From contig NZ_CP146022.1 in the NCBI RefSeq assembly GCF_036967205.1, positions 5,332,001 through 5,396,000 of the forward strand: DNA of 64,000 nt, written 5' to 3'. Each line of letters begins with the position of its first letter. Position 1 is the stretch's first letter. Below, in pieces: positions 1-8,346 of the stretch. Under the pieces are notes generated by a model. It was not told where the DNA came from and did no database searches. It worked only from the letters and a program-made list of their open reading frames with translations. The stretch is from Streptomyces sp. Q6 (GTDB taxonomy: Bacteria; Actinomycetota; Actinomycetes; Streptomycetales; Streptomycetaceae). The position numbers and the translations under genes are program-made.

Positions 1-1256
1 ATGATCGTGATCAGCGGGACCGTCGCCTCCGCGTACGCGTAGATCAGCTTGGCGCCGCGCCGGATGATGCCGGTGTGCTCCTGCTCCACGCCCGGCAGGA
101 AGCCCGGCACGTCGACGAAGGTCAGCACCGGCACGTTGAACGCGTCGCAGGTCCGCACGAACCGGGCGGCCTTCTCCGAGGCGTCGATGTCCAGACAGCC
201 GGCGAACTGCATCGGCTGGTTGGCGACGATGCCCACCGCACGCCCCTCGACCCGGCCGAACCCGGTGAGGATGTTCGGCGCGAACAGCGACTGCGTCTCG
301 AAGAACTCCGCGTCGTCCAGGACGTGTTCGATCACCGTGTGCATGTCGTACGGCTGGTTCGCACTGTCCGGGATCAGCGTGTCGAGCTCGCGGTCCTCGT
401 CCGTGAGCGCCAGGTCCGCCTCCTCGGGGAAGGCCGGCGCCTCGCTCAGGTTGTTCGACGGCAGGTACGACAGCAGCGACTTGACGTACTCGATGGCGTC
501 CTTCTCGTCACCCGCCATGTGGTGCGCCACGCCCGAGGCCGAGTTGTGGGTGCGCGCCCCGCCCAGCTCCTCGAAGCCGACGTCCTCACCGGTGACCGTC
601 TTGATGACGTCCGGACCGGTGATGAACATGTGCGAGGTCTGGTCGACCATCACCGTGAAGTCGGTGATCGCCGGCGAGTACACCGCGCCGCCCGCGCACG
701 GCCCGACGACCAGGCTGATCTGCGGGATGACGCCCGACGCGTGGGTGTTGCGGCGGAAGATCTCGCCGTACATCCCCAGGGCCATCACACCCTCCTGGAT
801 GCGGGCGCCGCCGGAGTCGTTGATGCCGATGACCGGGCAGCCGGTCTTCAGCGCGAAGTCCATCACCTTCATGATCTTCTGCCCGAACACCTCGCCGAGC
901 GCCCCGCCGAAGACGGTGAAGTCCTGCGAGAACACGGCGACCGGCCGGTCGTCGACCGTGCCGTAGCCGGTCACCACCCCGTCGCCGTACGGCTTGTTGG
1001 CATCGAGGCCGAAGTCGGTGGAGCGGTGGCGGGCGAACTCGTCGAGCTCCACGAAGGAGCCCTCGTCGAGCAGCAGCTCGATCCGCTCACGCGCCGTCAA
1101 CTTGCCCTTGGCGTGCTGCTTCTCGACCGCACGGGCCGACCCCGCATGGGTCGCCTCGTCGATCCGGCGCCGCAGATCCTCGATCTTGCCCGCGGTGGTG
1201 TGGATATCGGCACGCGCAGACTGCTGAGTCTTCTGGGGATCTTCCAACTCGGACAT
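1..1256 (-). CDS. pccB: acyl-CoA (propionyl-CoA) carboxylase beta subunit, partial
   Basis: Carboxyltransferase subunit of a biotin-dependent acyl-CoA carboxylase. It moves carboxyl groups from carboxybiotin to propionyl- or acetyl-CoA, giving methylmalonyl- or malonyl-CoA for fatty acid and polyketide synthesis. About 418 residues are present from [14 protein letters not shown] onward and the frame stays open to base 1, so the C-terminal fifth of a roughly 530-residue protein lies outside. Visible family motifs are [35 protein letters not shown] and, near the cut, [14 protein letters not shown]. It is divergent from birA, which makes the biotin attached to the partner alpha subunit. Propionyl versus acetyl preference cannot be fixed from this part alone; pccB is the usual name at this locus. 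Confidence 0.93.
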   Translation of the reverse strand, partial: MSELEDPQKTQQSARADIHTTAGKIEDLRRRIDEATHAGSARAVEKQHAKGKLTARERIELLLDEGSFVELDEFARHRSTDFGLDANKPYGDGVVTGYGTVDDRPVAVFSQDFTVFGGALGEVFGQKIMKVMDFALKTGCPVIGINDSGGARIQEGVMALGMYGEIFRRNTHASGVIPQISLVVGPCAGGAVYSPAITDFTVMVDQTSHMFITGPDVIKTVTGEDVGFEELGGARTHNSASGVAHHMAGDEKDAIEYVKSLLSYLPSNNLSEAPAFPEEADLALTDEDRELDTLIPDSANQPYDMHTVIEHVLDDAEFFETQSLFAPNILTGFGRVEGRAVGIVANQPMQFAGCLDIDASEKAARFVRTCDAFNVPVLTFVDVPGFLPGVEQEHTGIIRRGAKLIYAYAEATVPLITI

Positions 1257-1360
1257 CGGGATGCGGCTCCCTGCCTGATTCGACGAACGCTGGGGGTGGG
1301 GCTACTGACTCGTAGGGTAGTGGCGCGAATACGGCTGCGCAGTGCGGCGTTTACCACACC

Positions 1361-1373
1361 TAGGGTGGGTTGC
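1361..1373 (+). promoter_or_regulatory. candidate -10 box for leaderless birA transcript
   Basis: TAGGGT at 1361-1366 fits a TANNNT -10 hexamer and lies seven bases before the birA ATG at 1374. Transcription from it would begin at or next to the start codon, giving a leaderless mRNA. No convincing -35 box or Shine-Dalgarno sequence is visible. Inference only. Confidence 0.35.
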
Positions 1374-2243
1374 ATGACGCCGCGAGATGGTTCAGACGTG
1401 CATGACAACCCGTGGTCCGACCTGGACCGACCACCCCTGAACGGGACAGGCCTGCGCAGGTCTCTCGTACGGGACGGAGGGCTCTGGTCGTCCGTGGAGG
1501 TGGTGCCCGCCACGGGCTCCACCAACACGGACCTGGTGGCGCGGGCCGCGGCCGGCACCGCCGACGAGGGCGCCGTGCTCATCGCCGAGGAGCAGAGCGC
1601 GGGGCGCGGCCGCCTCGACCGCCGCTGGTCGGCGCCGCCGCGCTCGGGCCTCTTCTTCTCCGTGCTGCTCAAGCCGGGCGAGCACGAGGTGCCGGTGGCG
1701 CGCTGGGGCTGGCTGCCGCTGCTCACCGGGGTCGCGGTCGCCACGGCCCTGTCCTCGACGGCCGGCGTCGACACCGCGCTGAAGTGGCCGAACGACCTGC
1801 TGGTGACCGTCGGCGACGAGGAGCGCAAGGCGGGCGGCATCCTCGCGGAGGCCTCCGGCGGGGGCGGCGTCGTCGTGGGCGTCGGGCTCAACGTCTCGCT
1901 GCGCGCCGACGAGTTGCCGGTCCCCGGAGCGGGGTCGCTGGCGCTGGCCGGGGCGAAGGTCGTCGACCGGGAGCCGGTGCTGCGGGCCGTGCTCAGGTCG
2001 TTCGAGCGGTGGTACGTGCAGTGGTGCGCGGCGGAGGGCGACCCCGGCCTGTCCGGGCTCCAGGAGACGTACGCGGCGGGGTGCGCCACGCTGGGGCGCT
2101 CGGTGCGGGCGATGCTGCCGGGCGAGCGGGAACTGGTCGGCGAGGCGGTCGCCATCGACGCCGACGGGCGGCTGGTCATCGCGTCCGACGCGGGCCGCGA
2201 GGCGGTCGGCGCGGGCGACATCGTCCACCTGCGCCCGGCGTGA
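1374..2243 (+). CDS. birA: biotin--[acetyl-CoA-carboxylase] ligase (BirA, no DNA-binding domain)
   Basis: Activates biotin as biotinyl-5'-AMP and attaches it to the carrier lysine of acyl-CoA carboxylase subunits. The 289-residue protein has the catalytic signature GRGRLDRRW at about residues 77-85 and KWPNDLL near 136-142, plus the C-terminal domain typical of the family. There is no N-terminal winged helix, so it is a group I ligase rather than a bifunctional repressor. Start chosen at the ATG at 1374 because the family alignment begins soon after it (TGSTNTDL near residue 49); a GTG at 1398 is the alternative. Divergent from pccB, whose partner subunit is a substrate, which supports the call. 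Confidence 0.92.
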   Translation: MTPRDGSDVHDNPWSDLDRPPLNGTGLRRSLVRDGGLWSSVEVVPATGSTNTDLVARAAAGTADEGAVLIAEEQSAGRGRLDRRWSAPPRSGLFFSVLLKPGEHEVPVARWGWLPLLTGVAVATALSSTAGVDTALKWPNDLLVTVGDEERKAGGILAEASGGGGVVVGVGLNVSLRADELPVPGAGSLALAGAKVVDREPVLRAVLRSFERWYVQWCAAEGDPGLSGLQETYAAGCATLGRSVRAMLPGERELVGEAVAIDADGRLVIASDAGREAVGAGDIVHLRPA

Positions 2244-2409
2244 GCACGGAGCGTCAGCGGGCGCGCGGCGGCCGGTCGCGCCCCGCGGCCACCCGGCGCA
2301 CCGCCAATAGGCGGATCCCGGTCCGAACGGAGTGACCTGACACACAGGGCCTGCCGTAGAGTTGACGCCGGTCGATACCTGACCGCGGCAGATCGGAAGG
2401 GCAGCAGGC

Positions 2410-3540
2410 GTGACCGTCGACGACTCGGGCTCCGGCACGGGCTCCCCACCCGACCCCGAGAAGCCGGAGGGGGACGAGAAGTCCATCGAGGAGGCTGAGG
2501 ACCCCCTCGCTCTCCGGCTCGAACAACTCATCCTCGGCGCCGAGCGCCGGTACACCCCGTTCCAGGCGGCCCGCAGCGCCGGTGTCTCCATGGAGCTGGC
2601 CTCGCGCTTCTGGCGGGCCATGGGCTTCGCCGACATCGGCCAGGCCAAGGCGCTCACCGAGGCCGACGTCCTCGCGCTGCGCCGCCTCGCCGGTCTCGTC
2701 GAGGCGGGGCTGCTCAGCGAGGCGATGGCCGTCCAGGTCGCCCGCTCGACCGGACAGACCACCGCGCGGCTCGCCGAGTGGCAGATCGACTCGTTCCTGG
2801 AAGGGCTCACCGAGCCGCCGGAACCCGGCATGACCCGCACCGAGGTCACGTATCCGCTGATAGAGCTGCTGCTGCCCGAGCTGGAGGAGTTCCTCGTCTA
2901 CGTGTGGCGGCGGCAGCTCGCCGCGGCCACCGGGCGCGTCGTGCAGGCCGGTGACGACGAGGAGATGGTGGACCGGCGGCTCGCCGTCGGGTTCGCCGAC
3001 CTCGTGGGGTTCACCCGGCTCACCCGGCGCATGGAGGAGGAGGAACTCGGCGAACTCGTCGAGGCCTTCGAGACGACCGCCGCCGACCTCGTCGCCGCGC
3101 ACGGCGGGCGTCTCATCAAGACCCTCGGCGACGAGGTGCTCTACGCCGCCGACGACGCGGGCGTCGCGAGCGAGATTGCGCTGCGCCTGATCGAGACGAT
3201 GAGCAACGACGAGACGATGCCGGAGCTGCGCGTCGGCATCGCGTTCGGCACGGTCACCACGCGCATGGGCGACGTCTTCGGCACGACCGTGAACCTCGCG
3301 AGCCGCCTCACGTCGATAGCTCCCCGGGACACCGTCCTCGTCGACGGGGCCTTCGCCGAGGAACTGGTGCGCACCGGCGACGCGCCGACGTCCGAGGCCG
3401 AGGCCGCCACCGAGGCGCAGAAGGCGCAGGAGGCAGGCGAGGAGCCGCCCACGTACCGCTTCGCACTCCAGCCGATGTGGCAGCGGCCGGTCCGCGGCCT
3501 CGGCGTCGTGGAGCCCTGGACGCTGACCCGGCGCACCTGA
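2410..3540 (+). CDS. cya: class III adenylate cyclase
   Basis: Makes cAMP from ATP. In streptomycetes the single cyclase at this locus affects germination and morphological development. The 376-residue protein starts with GTG. The N-terminal half (about 35-130) resembles a helical helix-turn-helix-like region seen in actinobacterial cyclases. The catalytic domain runs from about 190 to 370: FADLVGFT carries the first metal Asp (about 198), IKTLGDE carries the adenine-contacting Lys and second metal Asp (about 236-242), and GDVFGTTVNLASR carries the second substrate residue and the transition-state Asn and Arg (about 287-299). All expected catalytic residues are present. No membrane segment, so cytosolic. 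Confidence 0.92.
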   Translation: MTVDDSGSGTGSPPDPEKPEGDEKSIEEAEDPLALRLEQLILGAERRYTPFQAARSAGVSMELASRFWRAMGFADIGQAKALTEADVLALRRLAGLVEAGLLSEAMAVQVARSTGQTTARLAEWQIDSFLEGLTEPPEPGMTRTEVTYPLIELLLPELEEFLVYVWRRQLAAATGRVVQAGDDEEMVDRRLAVGFADLVGFTRLTRRMEEEELGELVEAFETTAADLVAAHGGRLIKTLGDEVLYAADDAGVASEIALRLIETMSNDETMPELRVGIAFGTVTTRMGDVFGTTVNLASRLTSIAPRDTVLVDGAFAEELVRTGDAPTSEAEAATEAQKAQEAGEEPPTYRFALQPMWQRPVRGLGVVEPWTLTRRT

Positions 3541-3574
3541 GACCCTCCGGTTAACGTCAGTTAACCGGAGGGTC
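3541..3574 (+). promoter_or_regulatory. perfect hairpin that encloses the next gene's Shine-Dalgarno sequence
   Basis: Two perfect 15-base arms (3541-3555 and 3560-3574) with a four-base loop start directly after the cya stop codon. The right arm contains GGAGG at 3567-3571, which is the best ribosome-binding site for the gene starting at 3581. There is no T tract. It could terminate cya transcripts, or hide the ribosome-binding site in read-through RNA. Confidence 0.7.
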
Positions 3575-3580
3575 TGTGTC

Positions 3581-4383
3581 ATGGGTGATGAGCTGCGGTT
3601 CGGGGAGTTCGTGGTCGTCCGGCGCCACGAGGACGGGACCGTCGCCGAGTTGGTGCTCGACCGGCCCCGGGCCATGAACGCGGTGTCGAGCGACATGGCA
3701 CGCTCGATCGGCGCCGCGTGCCGCGCGCTGGACGAGGACAAGGACGTACGGGTCGTCGTCGTCACCTCCAGCAGTGAGCGGGCCTTCTGCGTCGGCGCCG
3801 ACCTGAAGGAGCGCAACTCCTTCTCCGACGCCGAGTTGGTGCGTCAGCGGCCCGTCGCGCGCGCCGCGTACACCGGGGTTCTCGATCTGGCGATGCCGAC
3901 GATCGCCGCGGTGCACGGGTTCGCGCTCGGCGGCGGCTTCGAGCTGGCGCTGGCCTGCGATGTGATCGTGGCCGACGCGACGGCCGTGGTGGGGCTCCCC
4001 GAGGTGTCCGTCGGGGTGATCCCCGGGGGCGGCGGTACGCAGCTGCTGCCGCGCCGGGTCGGGGCCGCGCGGGCCGCCGAGCTGATCTTCACGGCGCGCC
4101 GGGTGGAGGCCCCCGGGCCCAGGAGCTCGGACTGGTCGACGAGCTGGTGGAGGCCGGGCGGGACCGGGCCGAGGCGCTCGCGCTCGCCGCCCGCATCGCC
4201 GCCAACTCGCCGGTCGGACTGCGCGCCGCCAAGAAGGCGCTGCGACTCGGGCACGGGCTCGATCTGCGGGCCGGTCTCGAGGTGGAGGACGCGGCGTGGC
4301 GGTCCGTGGCGTTCTCCGGGGACCGGGCCGAGGGCGTCGCCGCGTTCAACGAGAAGCGCGCGCCGCGCTGGCCGGGTGAGTGA
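3581..4383 (+). pseudogene. enoyl-CoA hydratase/isomerase, single frameshift near 4115
   Basis: Crotonase-fold enzyme that hydrates 2-enoyl-CoA in fatty acid oxidation. Residues 1 to about 177 read normally from the ATG at 3581: the oxyanion-hole region HGFALGGGFELALACD and catalytic Glu in GLPEVSVGVIPGGGG are intact. After TARRVEA the frame is lost at 4112-4119, and the rest (AQELGLVDELVEAGRDRAEA ... RAPRWPGE) continues one frame over to the stop at 4383. Adding one G to the GGG run at 4115-4117 gives a normal 267-residue protein. As written, translation runs into nonsense to 4456. Either a sequencing undercall or a recent inactivation; the downstream half is well preserved, favouring the former. 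Confidence 0.85.
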
Positions 4384-4494
4384 CGGCGTCGGCGAGGGGC
4401 GGGTGGCCGGTTCCGCCGGCCGCCCCGTGACGCGCCCACCGGTACGGCCGTACTGAATTCACCGAAATGCGGGAATTGTTCCTAATCTGGAGTA

Positions 4495-5649
4495 ATGGGT
4501 GAGGAGGACGGCCGCCTGCGGGCCGTGGTGACGCTCGCGCAGGGCATGGCCGCTGCGCAGAGCCCCCGCGAGTCCTGGCGGGCCGCGGCCCTCGGCGCCT
4601 GTAGCGCCCTGGACGGGAGCTTCGCCGCGCTGTCCGTGTGGGAGCGCGAGCGCGGTCGGCTCCGGGTCCTGGTCAACGTGGGGGAGCGGGCGGCCGGCGA
4701 GGAGGGGTTCCCCGACGACGAGGCGTACCCGGTGAACCACTTCCCGGAGATCACCGAGTTCCTGCACGAGCGGTGGGCCGGGGGCGGCGAGCCGAACGCG
4801 TGGGTGGAGACCGCCGCCGGGCCCGTCGAGCAGGAGGGCGGCTACTGCCATCAGCGGGTGGCGGCGCTGCGCCGGCGCGGGCGCGGCAGCTGTGTGGTCG
4901 CCCCGATCGTGCTGCACGGGCGGGCGTGGGGCGAGCTGTACGTGGCGCGGCCGGTCGGCGCGCCGGTGTTCGGGCGCGCCGACGCGGACTTCGCGACCGT
5001 GCTCGCGGCGGTCGTCGCCGCCGGGATCGCGCAGACCGAACGTCTGGAGGAGGCGCGGCGGCTCGCCTTCACCGACGCGCTGACCGGCCTCGCCAACCGG
5101 CGGGCGGTCGACATCCGGCTCGACGAGGCGGTCGCGCGGCACCGGTCCGACGGCTTTGTGGTGAGCCTCGTGGTGTGCGACGTGAACGGCCTCAAGCAGG
5201 TCAACGACACCCTCGGGCACGCCGTCGGCGACCGGCTCCTTGAGCGCTTCGGGTCGGTGCTCTCGCTGTGCGGCGCGATGCTGCCCGGCGCGCTCGCGGC
5301 GCGGCTCGGCGGCGACGAGTTCTGTCTGCTGGCCGTGGGCCCGTCCGCCGACGAGGTGGTGCGGGTGGGCGACGAAGTCTGCACGCGCGCCGCCGAGTTG
5401 GAGCTGGGGGACGGGGTGGCCTGCGGGATCGCCTCGACCGGCGACCCGATCGGCGAGGTCACCAGCGCCCGCCGGCTGTTCCGGCTCGCGGACGCCGCCC
5501 AGTACAAGGCGAAGGCCCTGCGCGCGGTGAAGCCGGTCGTCGCGGGGCGGGACGGCGGACTCGACGACCCGGTCGTACGGCTCGCGGACTCGCCGCCGCC
5601 GGTCGCCGAGGACGGGGAGCGGCGGCGGATCAGGGGCCGGGAACGGTAA
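4495..5649 (+). CDS. GAF-GGDEF diguanylate cyclase
   Basis: Predicted to join two GTP into cyclic di-GMP, a second messenger that holds Streptomyces in vegetative growth. The 384-residue cytosolic protein has a GAF-type sensory domain at about 25-180 and a GGDEF domain at about 190-345. The active-site motif LGGDEF is intact (about 270-275), as are the upstream FTDALTGLANRRA and the substrate-binding CDVNGLKQVND. No EAL domain, so synthesis rather than breakdown. By position between enoyl-CoA hydratase and hutH it matches the conserved Streptomyces GAF-GGDEF protein that I believe is named CdgE; the name is from memory, so no symbol is assigned. Confidence 0.88.
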   Translation: MGEEDGRLRAVVTLAQGMAAAQSPRESWRAAALGACSALDGSFAALSVWERERGRLRVLVNVGERAAGEEGFPDDEAYPVNHFPEITEFLHERWAGGGEPNAWVETAAGPVEQEGGYCHQRVAALRRRGRGSCVVAPIVLHGRAWGELYVARPVGAPVFGRADADFATVLAAVVAAGIAQTERLEEARRLAFTDALTGLANRRAVDIRLDEAVARHRSDGFVVSLVVCDVNGLKQVNDTLGHAVGDRLLERFGSVLSLCGAMLPGALAARLGGDEFCLLAVGPSADEVVRVGDEVCTRAAELELGDGVACGIASTGDPIGEVTSARRLFRLADAAQYKAKALRAVKPVVAGRDGGLDDPVVRLADSPPPVAEDGERRRIRGRER

Positions 5650-5671
5650 GGGTCCCTTCCGGAACTCGGTC

Positions 5672-5707
5672 GTGACATCTTGAGATTCACTGCGTACGCT
5701 CCTGAAT
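5672..5707 (+). promoter_or_regulatory. hutH promoter, leaderless start
   Basis: GTGACA (5672-5677), a 17-base spacer and TACGCT (5695-5700) form a good housekeeping-type promoter. The -10 box ends seven bases before the hutH ATG at 5708, so the transcript should start at the codon itself. No Shine-Dalgarno sequence is present in those seven bases, which agrees. Confidence 0.6.
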
Positions 5708-7300
5708 ATGGATATGCACACTGTGGTGAGTGGGGAAGACGCGCAGCGCGGCATCGCACGGGTGGTGGTGGGCGACGGGCGAGCGGCCGCGACGACCGCG
5801 GCCGATGTCGTTGCCGTGGCGCGTCATGGCGCCCGGATCGAGCTCTCCGAGGAGGCGGTGGCCGCGCTGGCCGCGGCCCGCGAGGTCGTCGACGCGCTCG
5901 CCGCGAAGCCGGAGCCCGTCTACGGCGTCTCCACCGGGTTCGGCGCGCTCGCCACCCGGCACATCAGTACCGAGCTGCGCGCGCAGCTCCAGCGCAACAT
6001 CGTGCGCTCGCACGCCGCGGGCATGGGCCCCCGGGTGGAGCGCGAGGTCGTCCGTGCGCTGATGTTCCTGCGCCTGAAGACGGTCTGCTCCGGGCACACG
6101 GGCGTGCGCCCCGAGGTCGCGCAGACGATGGCGGACGTGCTCAACGCCGGGATCACACCGGTCGTCCACGAGTACGGCTCGCTCGGCTGCTCCGGGGACC
6201 TGGCCCCGCTCTCGCACTGCGCGCTGACGCTCATGGGCGAGGGTGACGCGGAGGGCCCCGACGGGGTCGTGCGCCCCGCGGGCGAGCTGCTCGCGGAGCA
6301 CGGCATCGCGCCGGTCGAACTGCGCGAGAAGGAGGGCCTCGCGCTGCTCAACGGCACGGACGGCATGCTCGGCATGCTGGTCATGGCCCTCGACGACCTC
6401 GACACCCTCTACAAGTCCGCCGACATCACCGCGGCCCTGTCGATGGAGGCGCTCCTCGGCACGGACAAGGTCCTCGCGCCCGAGCTGCACGCCATCCGCC
6501 CGCACCCCGGGCAGGCCGCCTCCGCCGCCAACATGCTGGCCGTGCTGAAGGGTTCGGGCCTGACCGGTCACCACCAGGACGACGCGCCGCGCGTCCAGGA
6601 CGCGTACTCTGTGCGATGCGCTCCGCAGGTCGCGGGCGCCGGGCGGGACACGATGGCGCACGCGCGCCTCGTGGCCGAGCGGGAGCTGGCGGCGGCCGTC
6701 GACAACCCGGTCGTGCTGCCCGACGGACGCGTCGAGTCCAACGGCAACTTCCATGGCGCGCCGGTCGCCTACGTCCTCGACTTCCTGGCGATCGCCGCCG
6801 CCGACCTCGGCTCGATCGCCGAGCGGCGCACGGACCGCCTCCTCGACAAGAACCGCTCGCACGGCCTGCCGCCGTTCCTCGCGGACGACCCGGGGGTCGA
6901 CTCGGGCCTGATGATCGCCCAGTACACGCAGGCGGCGCTGGTCAGCGAGATGAAGCGGCTCGCGGTCCCGGCGTCGGCGGACTCCATCCCGTCGTCGGCG
7001 ATGCAGGAGGACCACGTCTCGATGGGCTGGTCGGCGGCGCGCAAGCTGCGCACGGCCGTCGACAACCTCGCCCGGATCGTGGCCGTCGAGCTGTACGCGG
7101 CCACGCGGGGCATCGAACTGCGGGACGGCCTGGTGCCGGCGCCCGCGTCGCGCGCGGCGATCGCGGCGGTGCGCGAGGCGGGCGTCCAGGGCCCCGGTCC
7201 CGACCGGTTCCTCGCGCCGGATCTGGCGGCGGCGGACGCGTTCGTACGAAGTGGCGCGCTGGTGGCGGCCGTTGAGACGGTCACCGGTCCGCTCGCCTAG
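5708..7300 (+). CDS. hutH: histidine ammonia-lyase
   Basis: Deaminates L-histidine to trans-urocanate, the first step of histidine use as nitrogen source. The 530-residue protein carries the MIO prosthetic-group site GSLGCSGDLAPLSH at about 157-170. The self-cyclising triad reads Cys-Ser-Gly rather than the usual Ala-Ser-Gly, a variant I recall from other Streptomyces HutH. The active-site loop YGVSTGFGAL (about 77-86), NGTDGML and ESNGNFHGAP are all present. The start MDMHTVV is like other streptomycete HutH proteins and is set by the leaderless promoter just upstream. No other hut genes are adjacent, as is normal in this genus. Confidence 0.95.
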   Translation: MDMHTVVSGEDAQRGIARVVVGDGRAAATTAADVVAVARHGARIELSEEAVAALAAAREVVDALAAKPEPVYGVSTGFGALATRHISTELRAQLQRNIVRSHAAGMGPRVEREVVRALMFLRLKTVCSGHTGVRPEVAQTMADVLNAGITPVVHEYGSLGCSGDLAPLSHCALTLMGEGDAEGPDGVVRPAGELLAEHGIAPVELREKEGLALLNGTDGMLGMLVMALDDLDTLYKSADITAALSMEALLGTDKVLAPELHAIRPHPGQAASAANMLAVLKGSGLTGHHQDDAPRVQDAYSVRCAPQVAGAGRDTMAHARLVAERELAAAVDNPVVLPDGRVESNGNFHGAPVAYVLDFLAIAAADLGSIAERRTDRLLDKNRSHGLPPFLADDPGVDSGLMIAQYTQAALVSEMKRLAVPASADSIPSSAMQEDHVSMGWSAARKLRTAVDNLARIVAVELYAATRGIELRDGLVPAPASRAAIAAVREAGVQGPGPDRFLAPDLAAADAFVRSGALVAAVETVTGPLA

Positions 7301-7352
7301 GGATCTGGGAGACAGGCCCTAGCCGTACCGCGTGGGAGACAGGCCCTAGGCG
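7294..7352. terminator. convergent terminator region with 17-bp direct repeat
   Basis: CGCCTAGGG (7294-7302) and CCCTAGGCG (7344-7352) are perfect inverted arms that include the stop codons of hutH and of the gene coming the other way. Between them TGGGAGACAGGCCCTAG occurs twice (7306-7322 and 7333-7349). Probably a bidirectional terminator enlarged by local duplication. Confidence 0.5.
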
Positions 7353-7636
7353 GGTGCCCCCAACGACCGTCCGCGGCGCACCGAGTACGCGACGAAGCCC
7401 ACGCCGAGTCCGAGAAACACCGAACCGCCGACGACGTACGGCGTCGTGTCCACGGTTCCCGTGTCCGCCAGGCGGAGTTGCTGGTCGGACTGGGAGGCGA
7501 CCGCGGACGTGGTCCGTGTCCGGTCGGTGCGGGGCGCGTCCTCGGGGGTTGCTGTGGCGTTGGGTACGAACCACAGGGCGCCCAGGAGTGTCCCGGCGGC
7601 GGTGGCGGTGAGCAGTGATCGGCGTGCGGCGGACAC
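7346..7636 (-). CDS. small LAXTG-type sortase substrate
   Basis: A 96-residue surface protein. Seen: a twin-arginine-like n-region and hydrophobic stretch (residues 1-28, cleavage likely after ATA), then about 30 hydrophilic residues, the motif LADTG near residues 57-61, a hydrophobic span (PYVVGGSVFLGLGVGFVAYS) and a basic tail RRGRS. Known: Streptomyces class E sortases recognise LAXTG, as in long chaplins. Inferred: export, cleavage between T and G, and attachment to peptidoglycan of a peptide of only about 30 residues. GTG start at 7636 chosen for the upstream AAGGGGGA. No sortase gene lies in the window. Confidence 0.72.
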   Translation of the reverse strand: MSAARRSLLTATAAGTLLGALWFVPNATATPEDAPRTDRTRTTSAVASQSDQQLRLADTGTVDTTPYVVGGSVFLGLGVGFVAYSVRRGRSLGAPA

Positions 7637-7745
7637 GGAAGCGATCCCCCTTGTGGCGCTGGTGATTTGGCCGTGGACGCTGATGTTAGTGAAAGGTGCG
7701 GGTCACGGGAAAGTCACGAGCGGAACGGGCCGTACGCTCCGCGGT

Positions 7746-8082
7746 ATGAGCACTGATGAGACGTCACGTTTTGTTCGGCTGAAGGTGGAGCTGGTCCTGG
7801 AGGTCGCCGACGCCGAGGCGCTGACGGGGGCCGCGTTGCAGCGGATCGCCGAGGACGAGGCGATGCCGGCCGAGGAGCGGGTGCACGCCGAGAGCGCGGT
7901 GCAGGAGGACGGAGGCGATCGCGTACCTCGTGGACCCGTTCGACCTGGTCGGTGACGTGCCGGGGGCCGAGCTCGTGCAGGCGTCGTGGTCCAGCGAGCA
8001 GGTCGACTACGACCCCGATTCGCCTGACTGGGACCTCGACGAGGATGATGAGCAGGAGGACGACGGGGACGAGCGAGGCTAG
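7746..8082 (+). pseudogene. conserved acidic hypothetical protein, frameshift near 7911
   Basis: Small cytosolic protein of unknown function. From the ATG at 7746 it reads MSTDETSRFVRLKVELVLEV ... HAESAVQED, then the frame breaks at about 7911. The next frame continues EAIAYLVDPFDLV ... ASWSSEQVDYDPDSPDWD and ends in an acidic tail at the TAG at 8080-8082. Removing one G in GACGGAGG (7908-7915), or adding two bases, restores a protein of about 111 residues. The coherent second half shows this is one gene, not two. As written, translation ends at 7955. Confidence 0.65.
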
Positions 8083-8107
8083 CGCGTCCGGCGGTGCGCG
8101 GATCGGG

Positions 8108-8137
8108 AACCCCGGGCGGCAACCGCGGCCCGGGGTT
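8108..8137 (+). terminator. hairpin terminator
   Basis: AACCCCGGG (8108-8116) and CCCGGGGTT (8129-8137) form a perfect nine-pair stem 25 bases after the stop of the upstream small gene, followed by TCG and no long T tract. The 209 bases from 8138 to the next start hold no gene that I can support. Confidence 0.55.
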
Positions 8138-8346
8138 TCGTCGTCCCGAAAGGGGGGTCACGTCAGTGGGGCGAGGGGCCGGACGGGGTGCCGTTACCAC
8201 CGGTGCACCCGTGGTCACCGCCTTCGCGAACGTGGCGTCCCCCACATCGGGGCGTGTTCGGGAACGGGACGAACCGGTCACGGCGTTGTGTACGGGTAAG
8301 GGGAACCCCTGTGTCCCCTGACGGGGAAGTCGGGGAATCGGCGACT

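Noticed and set aside
8261-8287. Possible sigma-E type promoter (GGAAC ... GTT) before the L,D-transpeptidase
   Set aside because: The spacer is 19 bases, too long for the 15-17 usual for this class, and no better-spaced second box was found.
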